A stretch of 64,000 nt of DNA from Pseudomonas sp. S04 (GCF_009834545.1 NZ_CP019427.1:1651001-1715000); one strand, 5' to 3'; counted from the first letter of the stretch, positions 30,417 to 40,360 are shown. The notes: generated by a model not told the origin, from the sequence alone. Program-made: numbers and translations.

Positions 30417-31764
30417 TCGCACTAGCTTTGCCAAGCGTCTGGGCAGCTACGCCGCTGCGGTGGAGTTGCCGGGCCAGCCGGTCCTCGAAGGGCGCCTGTT
30501 GCGCATGGTCGGCCTGACGCTCGAGGCCGAAGGCTTGCGCGCAGCCATGGGCAGCCGCTGTCGGGTGATCAACGACGACAGCTACCATCCGGTCGAAGTC
30601 GAAGCCGAGGTCATGGGGTTTTCCGGCAACAAAGTATTCCTGATGCCGGTGGGCAGCGTCGCCGGGATCGCTCCGGGCGCGCGGGTCGTGCCGCTGGCGG
30701 ACAATGGCCGCCTGCCGATGGGCATGAGCATGCTCGGGCGGGTGCTCGACGGTGCCGGTCGGGCGCTGGACGGCAAGGGCGGGATGAAGGCCGAAGACTG
30801 GGTGCCGATGGACGGCCCGACCATCAACCCGCTCAACCGCGACCCCATCAGCGTGCCGCTGGACGTCGGCATTCGTTCGATCAATGGCTTGCTCACGGTC
30901 GGCCGCGGTCAGCGCCTGGGTCTGTTCGCCGGGACCGGGGTGGGTAAGAGTGTGCTGCTGGGCATGATGACCCGCTTCACCGAAGCCGACATCATCGTGG
31001 TCGGGCTGATCGGGGAGCGGGGTCGGGAGGTCAAGGAGTTCATCGAGCACATCCTCGGCGAAGAGGGCCTCAAGCGCTCGGTGGTGGTGGCGTCGCCGGC
31101 CGACGATGCGCCGCTGATGCGTATGCGTGCGGCAATGTACTGCACGCGCATCGCCGAATATTTTCGCGACAAGGGCAAGAATGTCTTGTTGCTGATGGAC
31201 TCTCTGACCCGTTTTGCCCAGGCCCAGCGGGAAATCGCCCTGGCCATCGGCGAGCCGCCAGCGACCAAGGGCTATCCACCCTCGGTATTCGCCAAGTTGC
31301 CGAAACTGGTGGAGCGCGCGGGCAATGCCGAGGCCGGCGGCGGTTCGATCACGGCGTTCTATACAGTACTGTCGGAAGGCGACGACCAGCAGGACCCGAT
31401 CGCCGACTCGGCGCGGGGTGTGCTCGACGGCCACATCGTGTTGTCCCGGCGCCTGGCCGAGGAGGGGCACTACCCGGCCATCGACATCGAAGCGTCCATC
31501 AGCCGGGTCATGCCCTCGGTGGTTTCGCCCGAGCACATGCGCCGCGCCCAATACTTCAAGCAGCTCTGGTCGCGTTATCAACAGAGTCGCGACCTGATCA
31601 GCGTCGGCGCCTATGTGGCCGGGGGCGATCGCGAGACCGACACGGCCATTGCCCTGCAGCCGACCATGGTCAGCTACCTGCGCCAGGGTCTCAACGACAA
31701 CATCAGCCTGGGCGAAAGCCACGCCCACCTGGAAACCATCTTCGCTCCGGCAGCCGGAGGCTAA
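30406..31764 (+). CDS. fliI: Flagellum-specific ATPase FliI
   Basis: A 452-residue ATPase of the type III export apparatus, related to F1-beta. Walker [12 protein letters not shown] is at about residue 170 and Walker B lies in [17 protein letters not shown] chose the ATG at 30406 ([15 protein letters not shown]), which matches the family length of about 450; a longer in-frame extension runs inside fliH and is not real. It works with FliH and FliJ. Confidence 0.97.
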   Translation: MRLDRTSFAKRLGSYAAAVELPGQPVLEGRLLRMVGLTLEAEGLRAAMGSRCRVINDDSYHPVEVEAEVMGFSGNKVFLMPVGSVAGIAPGARVVPLADNGRLPMGMSMLGRVLDGAGRALDGKGGMKAEDWVPMDGPTINPLNRDPISVPLDVGIRSINGLLTVGRGQRLGLFAGTGVGKSVLLGMMTRFTEADIIVVGLIGERGREVKEFIEHILGEEGLKRSVVVASPADDAPLMRMRAAMYCTRIAEYFRDKGKNVLLLMDSLTRFAQAQREIALAIGEPPATKGYPPSVFAKLPKLVERAGNAEAGGGSITAFYTVLSEGDDQQDPIADSARGVLDGHIVLSRRLAEEGHYPAIDIEASISRVMPSVVSPEHMRRAQYFKQLWSRYQQSRDLISVGAYVAGGDRETDTAIALQPTMVSYLRQGLNDNISLGESHAHLETIFAPAAGG

Positions 31765-31770
31765 GCGGCC

Positions 31771-32223
31771 ATGGCCCAGAGCCGAGCAGCGCGCCTGGCG
31801 CCGGTGGTCGACATGGCCGAAAAAGCCGAGAAGACCGCCGCCCAGCGCCTGGGCTACTTCCAGGGCCAGGTGCGGCTCGCCGAAAACAAGCTGGCTGACC
31901 TCGATGGATTTCGCCTCGAATACCTGGAACGCTGGGTCGAGCGCGGCCGCGAAGGGGTGTCCGGGCAATGGCTGCTGGGTTACCAGGGCTTCCTCGCGCA
32001 ACTGGGCACGGCCATCGACCAGCAGCGGCAAAGCCTGGCCTGGCATCAGAACAACCTCAACCAGGCGCGCGACGGCTGGCAACAGGCCTACGCCCGGGTC
32101 GAAGGCTTGCGCAAGCTGGTGCAGCGCTACATTGACGAGGCCCGGCAACTGGAAGACAAGCGTGAGCAGAAGCTGCTCGATGAGTTGTCCCAGCGCCTGC
32201 CCCGGGAGAGTCCGTATCGTTGA
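31771..32223 (+). CDS. fliJ: Flagellar export protein FliJ
   Basis: A 150-residue coiled-coil protein, rich in Gln, Arg and Glu, typical of FliJ. It sits 6 bp after fliI and ends the operon. In other bacteria FliJ fits into the FliI ring and helps couple export to the proton gradient. Confidence 0.94.
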   Translation: MAQSRAARLAPVVDMAEKAEKTAAQRLGYFQGQVRLAENKLADLDGFRLEYLERWVERGREGVSGQWLLGYQGFLAQLGTAIDQQRQSLAWHQNNLNQARDGWQQAYARVEGLRKLVQRYIDEARQLEDKREQKLLDELSQRLPRESPYR

Positions 32224-32879
32224 GGGGGGTGGGCCGATGGGCGAATGGGAGCGGCTGCAGGCTGTGATCTTTTGATCTTGGCTTTGTGGGCATATCCGTT
32301 GCTGCGGTAGCGGCGGCTTATGGTTTCGCCCTTACGGCGACTCCCTTTTGCAGACGCCCAAAAGGAAGCAAAACGCTTTGCCCCTGCGTTCGGCCCCTCG
32401 CTTAGGCTCGGGGTCCCTTCGCTACGGTATCCATCAGGGGGCATCGCCTACGGTTTGCTTCGCTGCACCTCCTCTCGATGCATGCGGCTTCGCCGCACGG
32501 CGCTACGCGCCTTCCCCCTGATGGACACCTTCGCTCAGCCTGCCGAAGGGGCAGGTGGATCAAGATCAAGAGCAAGAGCACGGCGACCTGACAGTCGGCC
32601 TGAGTGGTAAAAGCGGGCGAGGCGGCCTACCGGCCGGCCTGCTTTACTGGCGTGCGAATCCCCCCCTTGTGGGAGCGAGCGCCCGCTTGCGGACTGCTCG
32701 CGATGAACTTGACGGCACCGCGTGTTCATCGGATTCACGCGTGATTGTTCACGTCCATCGCAAGCTCGCACGGATTGGCGTTCTGAGCCGGCTGGAATTA
32801 GGCCGATGGGCTGCCTTGCTGATGCCCTGTACAGGTGCTAAACCTTGTACACGATTGCCAAAGACAAGGAAGCTCTAGC
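32224..32879. repeat. 656-bp repeat-rich gap between fliJ and hsbA
   Basis: No gene with a conserved product is seen. A 12-bp perfect inverted repeat (TCCATCAGGGGG at 32430-32441, CCCCCTGATGGA at 32514-32525) encloses short hairpins such as GCGGCTTCGCCGC. This looks like a dispersed intergenic element of fluorescent pseudomonads; copy number cannot be judged here. A REP-like sequence lies at about 32667-32704. A 96-codon open frame across the element consists of the repeat itself and is not called. Confidence 0.6.
32828..32851 (+). promoter_or_regulatory. TGTACA inverted repeat before hsbA
   Basis: TGTACA at 32828-32833 and again at 32846-32851 form an inverted pair with a further GG/CC match inside, 28 bp before the hsbA start. 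It looks like a dimer operator or a leader hairpin. No factor can be named. Confidence 0.3.
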
Positions 32880-33188
32880 ATGTCAGTCAATACGCAAGTC
32901 TCAGCGGATGGGCAAAAGCTGACGATCTCGATCAAGGGTCGCTTCGACTTTGCCAAGCACCAGGCATTTCGCGATTCCTTCGAGCAGATCGACAATCAGC
33001 GGCCCAACTCGGTGGTGGTCGATCTCAAGGAGGCCACCTACCTCGACAGTTCGGCGTTGGGCATGCTGCTGTTGCTGCGCGATCATGCCGGCGGCGACGA
33101 GTCCGATGTGCGGCTGGTCAACAGCAGTTCCGACGTGCGAAAAATCCTCGCCATCTCCAATTTCGACAAGCTGTTCGACATCAGTTGA
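32880..33188 (+). CDS. hsbA: Anti-sigma factor antagonist HsbA (STAS domain)
   Basis: A 102-residue STAS-domain protein with the phospho-site region VVDLKEATYLDSSALGML, where one of the serines is the expected target. In P. aeruginosa HsbA switches partners between the anti-sigma factor FlgM and a diguanylate cyclase depending on phosphorylation by HsbR, so linking flagella, sRNA and biofilm control. AAGGA lies 9 bp before the ATG. The stop overlaps the TTG start of hsbR. Confidence 0.88.
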   Translation: MSVNTQVSADGQKLTISIKGRFDFAKHQAFRDSFEQIDNQRPNSVVVDLKEATYLDSSALGMLLLLRDHAGGDESDVRLVNSSSDVRKILAISNFDKLFDIS

Positions 33189-34900
33189 GCGACCTGATCC
33201 CGTCGTTCGAGCCCCTGACGGTGCTGATCGCCGAAGACAGTGCGGCTGATCGCCTGCTGCTCTCGGGGATCGTCCGGCGCCAGGGCCACGCGGTGCTGCT
33301 GGCGGCGAACGGCGCCGAAGCGGTGGAGCTGTACCGTCAGGCATGCCCGCACCTGGTGTTGATGGACGCTCTGATGCCGGTGATGGACGGCTTTGACGCG
33401 GCGCGACAGATCAAGCAGTTGGCCGGGGAAACCCTGGTACCGATCATCTTCCTCACGTCCCTGAGCGAGGACGAAGGCCTGGCCCGCTGCCTGGAGGCGG
33501 GCGGTGATGACTTTCTGGCCAAGCCGTATAACCAGGTGGTGCTGGCGGCCAAGATCAAGGCCATGGATCGCCTGCGGCGTTTGCAGGCAACGGTGCTGGA
33601 GCAGCGCGACCAGATCGTCCGCCACCATCAGTACTTGCTTAACGAGCAGCGTGTGGCCAAGGCGGTGTTCGACAAGGTCGCCCACTCGGGCTGCCTGAGC
33701 GCGCCGAACATCCGCTACCGGCAATCGCCCTATGCGCTGTTCAACGGCGATCTGCTGCTGGCGGCGTTCACTCCGGCTGGCGACATGCATGTGCTGCTCG
33801 GTGACTTCACCGGTCACGGCTTGCCGGCGGCCGTGGGCGCCATGCCCCTGGCCGAGGTGTTCTACGGGATGACGGCCAAGGGGTTTGGCCTGGCGCAGAT
33901 CCTGCGAGAGATGAATGCCAAGCTCAAGCGCATCCTGCCGGTGGACATGTTTTGCTGCGCGACCCTGCTGTCCCTGAGTTTCCAGCGCCGTTCGGCCGAG
34001 GTCTGGAACGGCGGGATGCCCGACGGCTACCTGCATGACATCGCCAGTGGCGAGCGCCGGCCGCTGAAGTCACGGCATTTGCCGCTGGGCGTGTTGACTG
34101 CCCAGGCGTTCGACGACCGCACGGAAGTGTTCCCGATGGCCCTGGGCGACCGGGTAATGCTGTTGACGGATGGGGTGATCGATACCTGCGACAGTGCCGA
34201 GCAGTTGTTTGGCGTCGAGCGTTTGTTGCAGGTGTTTGCCGATAACCTTGAGCCCGAGCAGTTGTTCGAGGAGATCGAACAAGCGCTGCGCGATTTTGGC
34301 GGTCAGGCCCGGGATGACGTGAGCCTGCTGGAAATCAGTCTGGTGGAGCCGGCCCAGCTCACCCCGCCAGCCCTGGTCTATTCCGACAGTGGCCAGTCGA
34401 GCCCGCTGGACTGGTCGTTGAGCTTCGAATTTCGCGCCGAGTCGCTCAAGCGCTTCGACCCGCTGCCCTATCTGCTGCAGTTGTTGCTGGAGGTGCATGG
34501 CCTGCGGGCGCAAAGCGCGGCGCTGCATAGTGTGCTGGCCGAGTTGTACTCCAATGCCCTGGAGCATGGCGTGCTGGGCCTGGATTCGAGCCTCAAGCGC
34601 GATGTCCGCGGATTTGCGCGCTACTATCAGTTGCGCAACGCCCGCCTGGAGCAATTGGAGGAGGGCTACCTGCGGGTGCACGTGCAGGTCGCGCCGCAAG
34701 GCACGGGCGGTTGCCTGGTGATTGAAGTGGAAGACAGTGGGCATGGCTTTGATGTGCAGCGTGTGATGGATCGGCCGCTGGACATCGGGCGTTTATCGGG
34801 TCGCGGTGTCAGCCTGATCCGTCAATTGAGCCGTAATGCCAGTTGGTCCGACGATGGCCGACGGGCGCGCGTGGAGTTTTCCTGGGAGGCTCTGGCATAA
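33185..34900 (+). CDS. hsbR: Response regulator with PP2C and kinase domains, HsbR
   Basis: A 571-residue protein in three parts: receiver (VLMDALMPVMDGFD, phospho-Asp; about 10-130), a PP2C/SpoIIE phosphatase (LLGDFTGHGLPAAVGAMP; about 165-395) and a C-terminal anti-sigma type ATPase region (ELYSNALEHGVL; about 430-570). In P. aeruginosa the receiver is phosphorylated by HptB and sets the balance of HsbA phosphorylation. The likely start is the TTG at 33185, which overlaps the hsbA stop; no strong ribosome site is seen, so translation may depend on hsbA. Confidence 0.88.
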   Translation: MSDLIPSFEPLTVLIAEDSAADRLLLSGIVRRQGHAVLLAANGAEAVELYRQACPHLVLMDALMPVMDGFDAARQIKQLAGETLVPIIFLTSLSEDEGLARCLEAGGDDFLAKPYNQVVLAAKIKAMDRLRRLQATVLEQRDQIVRHHQYLLNEQRVAKAVFDKVAHSGCLSAPNIRYRQSPYALFNGDLLLAAFTPAGDMHVLLGDFTGHGLPAAVGAMPLAEVFYGMTAKGFGLAQILREMNAKLKRILPVDMFCCATLLSLSFQRRSAEVWNGGMPDGYLHDIASGERRPLKSRHLPLGVLTAQAFDDRTEVFPMALGDRVMLLTDGVIDTCDSAEQLFGVERLLQVFADNLEPEQLFEEIEQALRDFGGQARDDVSLLEISLVEPAQLTPPALVYSDSGQSSPLDWSLSFEFRAESLKRFDPLPYLLQLLLEVHGLRAQSAALHSVLAELYSNALEHGVLGLDSSLKRDVRGFARYYQLRNARLEQLEEGYLRVHVQVAPQGTGGCLVIEVEDSGHGFDVQRVMDRPLDIGRLSGRGVSLIRQLSRNASWSDDGRRARVEFSWEALA

Positions 34901-34931
34901 TCCCGTGCATTCTTGATCAAGGAGCGAACAA

Positions 34932-35300
34932 GTGACCGATACACATCTGGATCGCGACGTACTCAGTGCGTTGCAGGAAGTCATGGAAGGGGATTACCCG
35001 GTGTTGCTGGACACCTTCCTGGCGGATTCCGAAGAGCGTCTGCAAATCCTGCGCGAGGCGCACGATGCGGCGCAGCTGATCAGCGCGGCCCATAGTTTCA
35101 AGGGCAGCAGCAGCAACATGGGTGCGTTTCGCCTGGCCAGGCTGTGCCACGAGCTGGAACAGCGCGCCAAGGAAAAAGCCCCCAAGGGCCTGGCCAAGCT
35201 GGTGGGTGAAATCGATGGCGAATTTGCCTTGGTGCGCCCCTTGTACGAAGCCGAACGGCAGCGCTCGCTGGCGTCTGAATCTTCCAATCGCAGCTGTTAG
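34932..35300 (+). CDS. hptB: Histidine phosphotransfer protein HptB
   Basis: A 122-residue Hpt protein with the phospho-His in SAAHSFKGSSSNMGAFRL. It relays phosphate from hybrid kinases (in P. aeruginosa RetS, SagS and others) to HsbR. The GTG at 34932 is preceded by AAGGAG at a good distance, which decides the start. It is 31 bp after hsbR and 80 bp before fliK. Confidence 0.88.
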   Translation: MTDTHLDRDVLSALQEVMEGDYPVLLDTFLADSEERLQILREAHDAAQLISAAHSFKGSSSNMGAFRLARLCHELEQRAKEKAPKGLAKLVGEIDGEFALVRPLYEAERQRSLASESSNRSC

Positions 35301-35380
35301 CCTTCTCTCGGGCAATCTGGCTCGACCCTTGCAGTCTCTTGCTCAACTGTATCGACGATTCCAGTGCAGCGGAGACCGCT

Positions 35381-36646
35381 ATGCCCCTTTCCCCCAACAT
35401 CCTGCTTCAGGCTGGCGCGCAGGCCAAGACTCAGTCCGCGTCGGCCAATACCCCGGCGGCGCCTGTGGACAAGGCGTCCGGCTTCGCCCGGGTGTTTGCT
35501 GGCCAGGGTGCAGGCAAGTCCTTGGCAGCGGCCGATATGGGGGCCAAGCCGTTGCGTGACAAAACCCCGGACCACCCGGTCCGTGCGGACAAACCTGCCG
35601 CCTCGGCTCCAGCGGTTGCCGCTAGCGGCAAAACCTTGCCCGCCGAAAAAGTGGCGCCTGAAGAGGTAACCGACACCGAGCCTGGCGCAGTGGCTGAAGA
35701 CGTCACGGTAGATCCGGCGCAGGCTCAGGCAGCGACCCAGCCGGCCCCGGTTACCGTGGTCGAGACACCCGCCAGCGTGGATCCGGCCATTGAGGCGGCG
35801 CTGCTGGCCACCACGCAGGCGATCAGCGATCCGGCGTTCGATCCTGAGGCCGATCCGCTGGATGGCTTGCCGGCGGTGCGCCTGGCGATGGAGCAAAGTG
35901 GCCATCTGTCCGCCTCCAGTCAGGCTCAAGCCAAGACTCCGCCAGCGGCCGCCCAGGTCGACGGCGAACCGAACACGACGCAGACCTTCGCCGCGGGCAT
36001 GGCCAGCATGCTCGGCCTGCAAGCGGAGCAGGACGGTGCCGGTGAGGGCGGCGAGAAGGCCTTCAGTGGCTTGATCGACGAAGGCCTCAAGGACCTCAAG
36101 GCTGCCAGCAGCGACACCCGCGTTGAAGGTTTTGCCGACCGCCTGGCCGCGCTGACCCAGGCTGCCACGGCAAAAACCGCCAATGCGCTGCCGGTCAATC
36201 AGCCGATCGCCATGCACCAGAGTGGCTGGACCGAAGAGGTGGTCAACCGGGTCATGTACCTGTCGAGCGCCAACCTCAAGGCGGCGGACATTCAGTTGCA
36301 GCCGGCTGAGCTGGGACGCCTGGATATCCGCGTCAACATGATTCCCGACCAGCAGACCCAGGTCACCTTCATGAGCGCCCACGTTGGTGTGCGCGAAGCG
36401 CTGGACGGGCAGATGCACCGCCTGCGCGAGATGTTCGCGCAGCAGGGTATGGGGCAGGTCGACGTCAATGTCTCCGACCAGTCCCGTGGCTCCCAGGAGC
36501 AGGCGCAGCAGGGGCAGGGCGCCCGCACCTCGGCCACTGGCAGCCGCCTGGAACCGATGGCGGATGAGTCGCCGGCCGGGATCGCCGAAGTCACCGCCAG
36601 CGCTACCCGCGTGATTGGTTCGAGCGTGGTCGACTATTACGCCTGA
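35381..36646 (+). CDS. fliK: Flagellar hook-length control protein FliK
   Basis: A 421-residue exported ruler protein. The N-terminal two thirds are rich in Ala, Pro and Lys and of low complexity. The C-terminal domain has the conserved FliK part (ADIQLQPAELGRLDIRV, then TFMSAHVGVREAL), which switches FlhB specificity. I chose the ATG at 35381 with CGGAGA upstream over a TTG at 35339. A second FliK-like gene ends at 63880. Confidence 0.94.
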   Translation: MPLSPNILLQAGAQAKTQSASANTPAAPVDKASGFARVFAGQGAGKSLAAADMGAKPLRDKTPDHPVRADKPAASAPAVAASGKTLPAEKVAPEEVTDTEPGAVAEDVTVDPAQAQAATQPAPVTVVETPASVDPAIEAALLATTQAISDPAFDPEADPLDGLPAVRLAMEQSGHLSASSQAQAKTPPAAAQVDGEPNTTQTFAAGMASMLGLQAEQDGAGEGGEKAFSGLIDEGLKDLKAASSDTRVEGFADRLAALTQAATAKTANALPVNQPIAMHQSGWTEEVVNRVMYLSSANLKAADIQLQPAELGRLDIRVNMIPDQQTQVTFMSAHVGVREALDGQMHRLREMFAQQGMGQVDVNVSDQSRGSQEQAQQGQGARTSATGSRLEPMADESPAGIAEVTASATRVIGSSVVDYYA

Positions 36647-36737
36647 TTGAACGCGATGGCGATCTGCGCCACCTCAAGATCACGAGCTGCAGGCGAGCTA
36701 ACGCTCGGCCTGGTTTTTTCCTGGTGTATGAATTTCC

Positions 36738-36791
36738 CCTGTGGGAGCGCTGTCATCGCGAGCAAGCCGCAAGCGGGCGCTCGCTCCCACG
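36738..36791. repeat. REP element pair between fliK and fliL
   Basis: CTGTGGGAGCGCTGTCATCG and, inverted, GCGCTCGCTCCCACGG form a close REP pair of the GTGGGAGC family seen elsewhere in the window. Confidence 0.8.
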
Positions 36792-36824
36792 GGATCTATG
36801 CAAACCGGGGTACCCCGACACTTC

Positions 36825-36840
36825 TGGCATAACACTTGCT
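36825..36840 (+). promoter_or_regulatory. Sigma-54 promoter of fliL
   Basis: TGGCAT-AACAC-TTGCT matches the sigma-54 consensus except for the last base of the -24 block. It lies 51 bp upstream of fliL and should drive fliLMNOPQR-flhB. Confidence 0.87.
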
Positions 36841-36890
36841 CTTGCCTTGCCGTGCGACTGTGAAAACCCGAATAGTGACGGATTATTGGC

Positions 36891-37391
36891 ATGGCGAAGA
36901 GCGACGCAGCAGTAAAAGATCCCGCCGGCAAAGGCAAACTCAAGCTGATCCTGGTGATTGCCGCGGCCTTGTTGCTGGCGATTGGCTTGTCCGTGGGTGC
37001 GACCTGGTACTTCATGCACAGTGCCCAGAGCAAGCCTGAGCCTGCGGCCGATGCGGCTGGCAATGCCAAGCCTGCGGCCATCTACGAAGCCATGGCCCCG
37101 GCCTTTATCGCCAATTACAACCAGAACGGCCGCCAGCGCTACATGCAGGTGAGCATTACCCTGCAGGCCCGCAACCAGGCCGATCTGGACGCTTTGAAAG
37201 TGCACATGCCGGTGATCCGCAACAATCTGGTGATGCTGTTCTCCGGGCAGACTTTCGACAACCTGGCCACCCCGGTCGGCCAGGAAATGCTGCGCCAGAA
37301 AGCCACTGCCAGCGTGCAGGAAGTAGCGCAGAAAGAAGTCGGCAAAGTTGTAGTCGAGCAGTTGCTCTTTACTAATTTCGTACTGCAGTAG
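36891..37391 (+). CDS. fliL: Flagellar basal body-associated protein FliL
   Basis: A 166-residue single-span membrane protein. The N-terminal helix is at about residues 18-39, followed by a periplasmic domain (YMQVSITLQARNQADLDA, MPVIRNNLVMLFSG). FliL rings stabilise stator units. It is the first gene of the fliLMNOPQR-flhB operon and lies 9 bp before fliM. Confidence 0.95.
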   Translation: MAKSDAAVKDPAGKGKLKLILVIAAALLLAIGLSVGATWYFMHSAQSKPEPAADAAGNAKPAAIYEAMAPAFIANYNQNGRQRYMQVSITLQARNQADLDALKVHMPVIRNNLVMLFSGQTFDNLATPVGQEMLRQKATASVQEVAQKEVGKVVVEQLLFTNFVLQ

Positions 37392-37400
37392 GAACACGAC

Positions 37401-38369
37401 ATGGCCGTGCAGGACCTGCTGTCCCAGGATGAGATCGATGCGCTGCTGCATGGCGTCGACGATGGTCTGGTACAGACCGACACCGCTGCCGAACCGGGCA
37501 GCGTCAAAAGCTATGACCTGACCAGTCAGGACCGGATTGTCCGGGGGCGCATGCCGACCCTGGAAATGATCAACGAGCGTTTCGCCCGCTACACCCGCAT
37601 CAGCATGTTCAACATGCTTAGGCGTTCGGCCGATGTGGCCGTGGGCGGGGTGCAGGTGATGAAGTTCGGCGAGTACGTGCATTCGCTGTACGTGCCTACC
37701 AGCCTCAATCTGGTCAAGATCAAACCCCTGCGCGGCACCGCCCTGTTCATTCTCGACGCCAAGCTGGTGTTCAAGCTGGTGGATAACTTCTTCGGCGGCG
37801 ACGGACGTCACGCCAAGATCGAAGGGCGTGAATTCACCCCTACCGAATTGCGCGTGGTGCGCATGGTGCTGGAGCAGGCCTTCACTGACTTGAAGGAAGC
37901 CTGGCAGGCGATCATGGAAGTCAATTTCGAGTACATCAACTCGGAAGTGAACCCGGCCATGGCCAACATCGTTGGCCCCAGTGAGGCGGTGGTGGTGTCC
38001 ACTTTCCACATCGAACTCGACGGTGGCGGCGGCGACCTGCACGTGACCATGCCGTACTCGATGATCGAGCCGGTGCGGGAAATGCTCGATGCCGGTTTCC
38101 AGTCCGACCTCGACGACCAGGACGAGCGTTGGGTCAACGCCCTGCGCCAGGACGTGATGGACGTCGATGTGCCCTTGAGTGCCACCGTCGCCCGCCGCCA
38201 ACTTCGCCTGCGCGACATCCTGCACATGCAGCCGGGCGACGTGATCCCGGTGGACATGCCTGAAGACATGATCATGCGCGCCAACGGCGTGCCGGCTTTC
38301 AAGGTCAAGATGGGGTCCCACAAGGGCAACCTGGCGTTGCAAGTGATCGAACCCATCGAGCGCCGCTGA
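37401..38369 (+). CDS. fliM: Flagellar motor switch protein FliM
   Basis: A 322-residue C-ring protein. The N-terminal LSQDEIDALLHG is the CheY-P binding segment. The middle domain has the GGxG-type loop (FFGGDGRHAKIEGREF) and the C-terminus is SpoA-like (VGSHKGN-type region MGSHKGNLALQVIE). Length is normal. It receives CheY-P and sets rotation direction. Confidence 0.97.
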   Translation: MAVQDLLSQDEIDALLHGVDDGLVQTDTAAEPGSVKSYDLTSQDRIVRGRMPTLEMINERFARYTRISMFNMLRRSADVAVGGVQVMKFGEYVHSLYVPTSLNLVKIKPLRGTALFILDAKLVFKLVDNFFGGDGRHAKIEGREFTPTELRVVRMVLEQAFTDLKEAWQAIMEVNFEYINSEVNPAMANIVGPSEAVVVSTFHIELDGGGGDLHVTMPYSMIEPVREMLDAGFQSDLDDQDERWVNALRQDVMDVDVPLSATVARRQLRLRDILHMQPGDVIPVDMPEDMIMRANGVPAFKVKMGSHKGNLALQVIEPIERR

Positions 38370-38420
38370 GCGGTGTTGCTCTCCACCCGTTTTTAAATGC
38401 TTGCTGCCCGCCGAGGACAA

Positions 38421-38882
38421 ATGATGGTTAACGATATGAATGCCCAGGACGACCAGGCCCTGGCTGATGAATGGGCTGCCGCGCTGGAAGAATCCGGTGA
38501 TGTCGGACAGGACGATATCGATGCCCTGCTGGCGGCCGATGCGGCCAGCTCGCCGTCCAACCGTCTGCCGATGGAAGAGTTCGGCAGCGTGCCGAAAAAC
38601 AATGGCCCGGTGACGCTGGACGGTCCGAACCTGGACGTGATCCTCGACATCCCGGTGTCGATCTCGATGGAAGTCGGCAGTACCGACATCAACATCCGCA
38701 ACCTGTTGCAGCTCAACCAGGGGTCGGTGATCGAGCTCGATCGCCTGGCGGGTGAGCCCCTCGACGTGCTGGTCAACGGCACGCTGATCGCCCATGGCGA
38801 AGTGGTGGTGGTCAACGAGAAGTTCGGCATCCGCCTGACGGACGTGATCAGCCCAAGCGAACGCATCAAGAAGCTGCGCTAA
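38421..38882 (+). CDS. fliN: Flagellar motor switch protein FliN
   Basis: A 153-residue C-ring protein with an N-terminal acidic part that carries an EIDALL-like segment (GQDDIDALLAAD) and a C-terminal SpoA domain (VSISMEVGSTDINIRNLL; GEVVVVNEKFGIRLTDV). The start is ATG 38421 or ATG 38424; GAGGAC at 38413 fits the second slightly better. An ATG at 38397 lacks a ribosome site. Confidence 0.95.
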   Translation: MMVNDMNAQDDQALADEWAAALEESGDVGQDDIDALLAADAASSPSNRLPMEEFGSVPKNNGPVTLDGPNLDVILDIPVSISMEVGSTDINIRNLLQLNQGSVIELDRLAGEPLDVLVNGTLIAHGEVVVVNEKFGIRLTDVISPSERIKKLR

Positions 38883-39314
38883 GTGAACAGGTTCCTCGGT
38901 GGGTTGCTGGCCTTGCCTGGCAGCGTGATGGCAGCCGAGCCGGTGGCAGCAGTCGCTGCGCCGGCGGTCGGTAGCGGGGTGGCCGGGCAGTTGACGCAAC
39001 TGGTGCTGGGCCTGCTGCTGGTGCTGGGCCTGATCTTTTTCCTCGCCTGGCTGTTGCGCCGGGTGCAGCAGGCAGGGCCTGCGGGCAAAGGCCAGGTGAT
39101 CGAGTTGATCGGCTCGCGTGCCCTCGGCCCGCGGGACCGGCTGGTCCTGGTGCAGGTCGGCAACGAGCAGATTCTGCTGGGCCTGACGCCGGGCACCATC
39201 AGCGCGCTGCATGTCCTCAAAGAGCCGGTGCAGGTGCCCGGCACCGAGCAGGCTACCCCCGAGTTTGCCCAGCGCCTGATGGAGTTGCTGGGTAAAGACA
39301 AGGATAAGAAGTAA
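38883..39314 (+). CDS. fliO: Flagellar biosynthesis protein FliO
   Basis: A 143-residue protein with an N-terminal hydrophobic leader and one membrane helix (about 43-60), followed by a small cytoplasmic domain ([20 protein letters not shown]). FliO helps assemble the FliP ring of the export gate. It starts with GTG directly after the fliN stop and its stop overlaps the fliP start by one base. Confidence 0.93.
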   Translation: MNRFLGGLLALPGSVMAAEPVAAVAAPAVGSGVAGQLTQLVLGLLLVLGLIFFLAWLLRRVQQAGPAGKGQVIELIGSRALGPRDRLVLVQVGNEQILLGLTPGTISALHVLKEPVQVPGTEQATPEFAQRLMELLGKDKDKK

Positions 39315-40063
39315 TGCCGTTGCGTTTCCTCCTGACGCTGCTCCTGCTGCTGGCGGCGCCCCTGGCGCTGGCCGCCGACCCGCTGTCGATCCCGGCGATC
39401 ACCTTGGGCACCAATGCCGATGGCGCCCAGGAATATTCGGTCAGCCTGCAGATCCTGCTGATCATGACCGCGCTGAGTTTCATCCCGGCGTTCGTCATGC
39501 TGATGACCAGCTTCACCCGGATCATCATTGTCTTCTCGATTCTGCGCCAAGCCCTGGGCCTGCAGCAGACGCCGTCGAACCAGATCCTCACCGGCATGGC
39601 GCTGTTCCTGACCCTGTTCATCATGGCGCCGGTGTTCGACCGGGTGAACCAGGACGCCTTGCAGCCGTATCTCGCGGAAAAAATGACCGCCCAGGATGCG
39701 GTGGCCAAGGCCCAGGTGCCGATCAAGGACTTCATGCTGGCCCAGACTCGCAGCAGTGATCTGGAGCTGTTCATGCGCCTGTCCAAGCGCACTGACATCG
39801 CGTCGCCGGATCAGGCCCCTTTGACCATCCTGGTGCCGGCCTTCGTCACCTCGGAGCTCAAGACCGCGTTCCAGATTGGTTTCATGATCTTCATCCCGTT
39901 CCTGATCATCGACCTGGTGGTGGCGAGTGTGCTGATGGCGATGGGCATGATGATGCTCTCGCCGCTGATCATTTCGCTGCCGTTCAAGATCATGCTGTTT
40001 GTGCTGGTGGACGGCTGGGCGCTGATCATCGGCACCCTGGCCGGCAGTTTCGGCGGTGTTTAG
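39314..40063 (+). CDS. fliP: Flagellar export gate protein FliP
   Basis: A 249-residue integral membrane protein with an N-terminal signal peptide (cut near LALA) and four further membrane helices. The family motif [17 protein letters not shown] and the [10 protein letters not shown] stretch are present. FliP, FliQ and FliR form the helical export gate. Confidence 0.97.
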   Translation: MPLRFLLTLLLLLAAPLALAADPLSIPAITLGTNADGAQEYSVSLQILLIMTALSFIPAFVMLMTSFTRIIIVFSILRQALGLQQTPSNQILTGMALFLTLFIMAPVFDRVNQDALQPYLAEKMTAQDAVAKAQVPIKDFMLAQTRSSDLELFMRLSKRTDIASPDQAPLTILVPAFVTSELKTAFQIGFMIFIPFLIIDLVVASVLMAMGMMMLSPLIISLPFKIMLFVLVDGWALIIGTLAGSFGGV

Positions 40064-40087
40064 CCTGGTGCGAGCGAGTGGCCCGAT

Positions 40088-40357
40088 ATGACGCCTGAAG
40101 TAGCGGTAGACCTGTTCCGTGAAGCGCTCTGGCTGACCACCGTGATGGTCGCGGTGCTGGTGGTGCCGAGCCTGTTGGTCGGCCTGTTGGTGGCGATGTT
40201 CCAGGCGGCGACCCAGATCAACGAACAGACCCTCAGCTTCCTGCCGCGCCTTTTGGTGATGCTGGTCACGCTGATCGTTGCCGGCCCGTGGCTGGTGCAG
40301 ACCTTCATGGAATACATCCTGCGCCTGTACGGCAGTATTCCGCAGTTGATCGGCTAG
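40088..40357 (+). CDS. fliQ: Flagellar export gate protein FliQ
   Basis: An 89-residue protein with two membrane helices, the usual FliQ size. The family stretch VGLLVAMFQAATQINEQTL is clear. It lies between fliP and fliR, 3 bp before the latter. Confidence 0.97.
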   Translation: MTPEVAVDLFREALWLTTVMVAVLVVPSLLVGLLVAMFQAATQINEQTLSFLPRLLVMLVTLIVAGPWLVQTFMEYILRLYGSIPQLIG

Positions 40358-40360
40358 GCC

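Noticed and set aside
32320..32610. 96-residue frame between fliJ and hsbA
   Set aside because: It covers the inverted-repeat element, has low-complexity composition and no recognisable domain or ribosome site.
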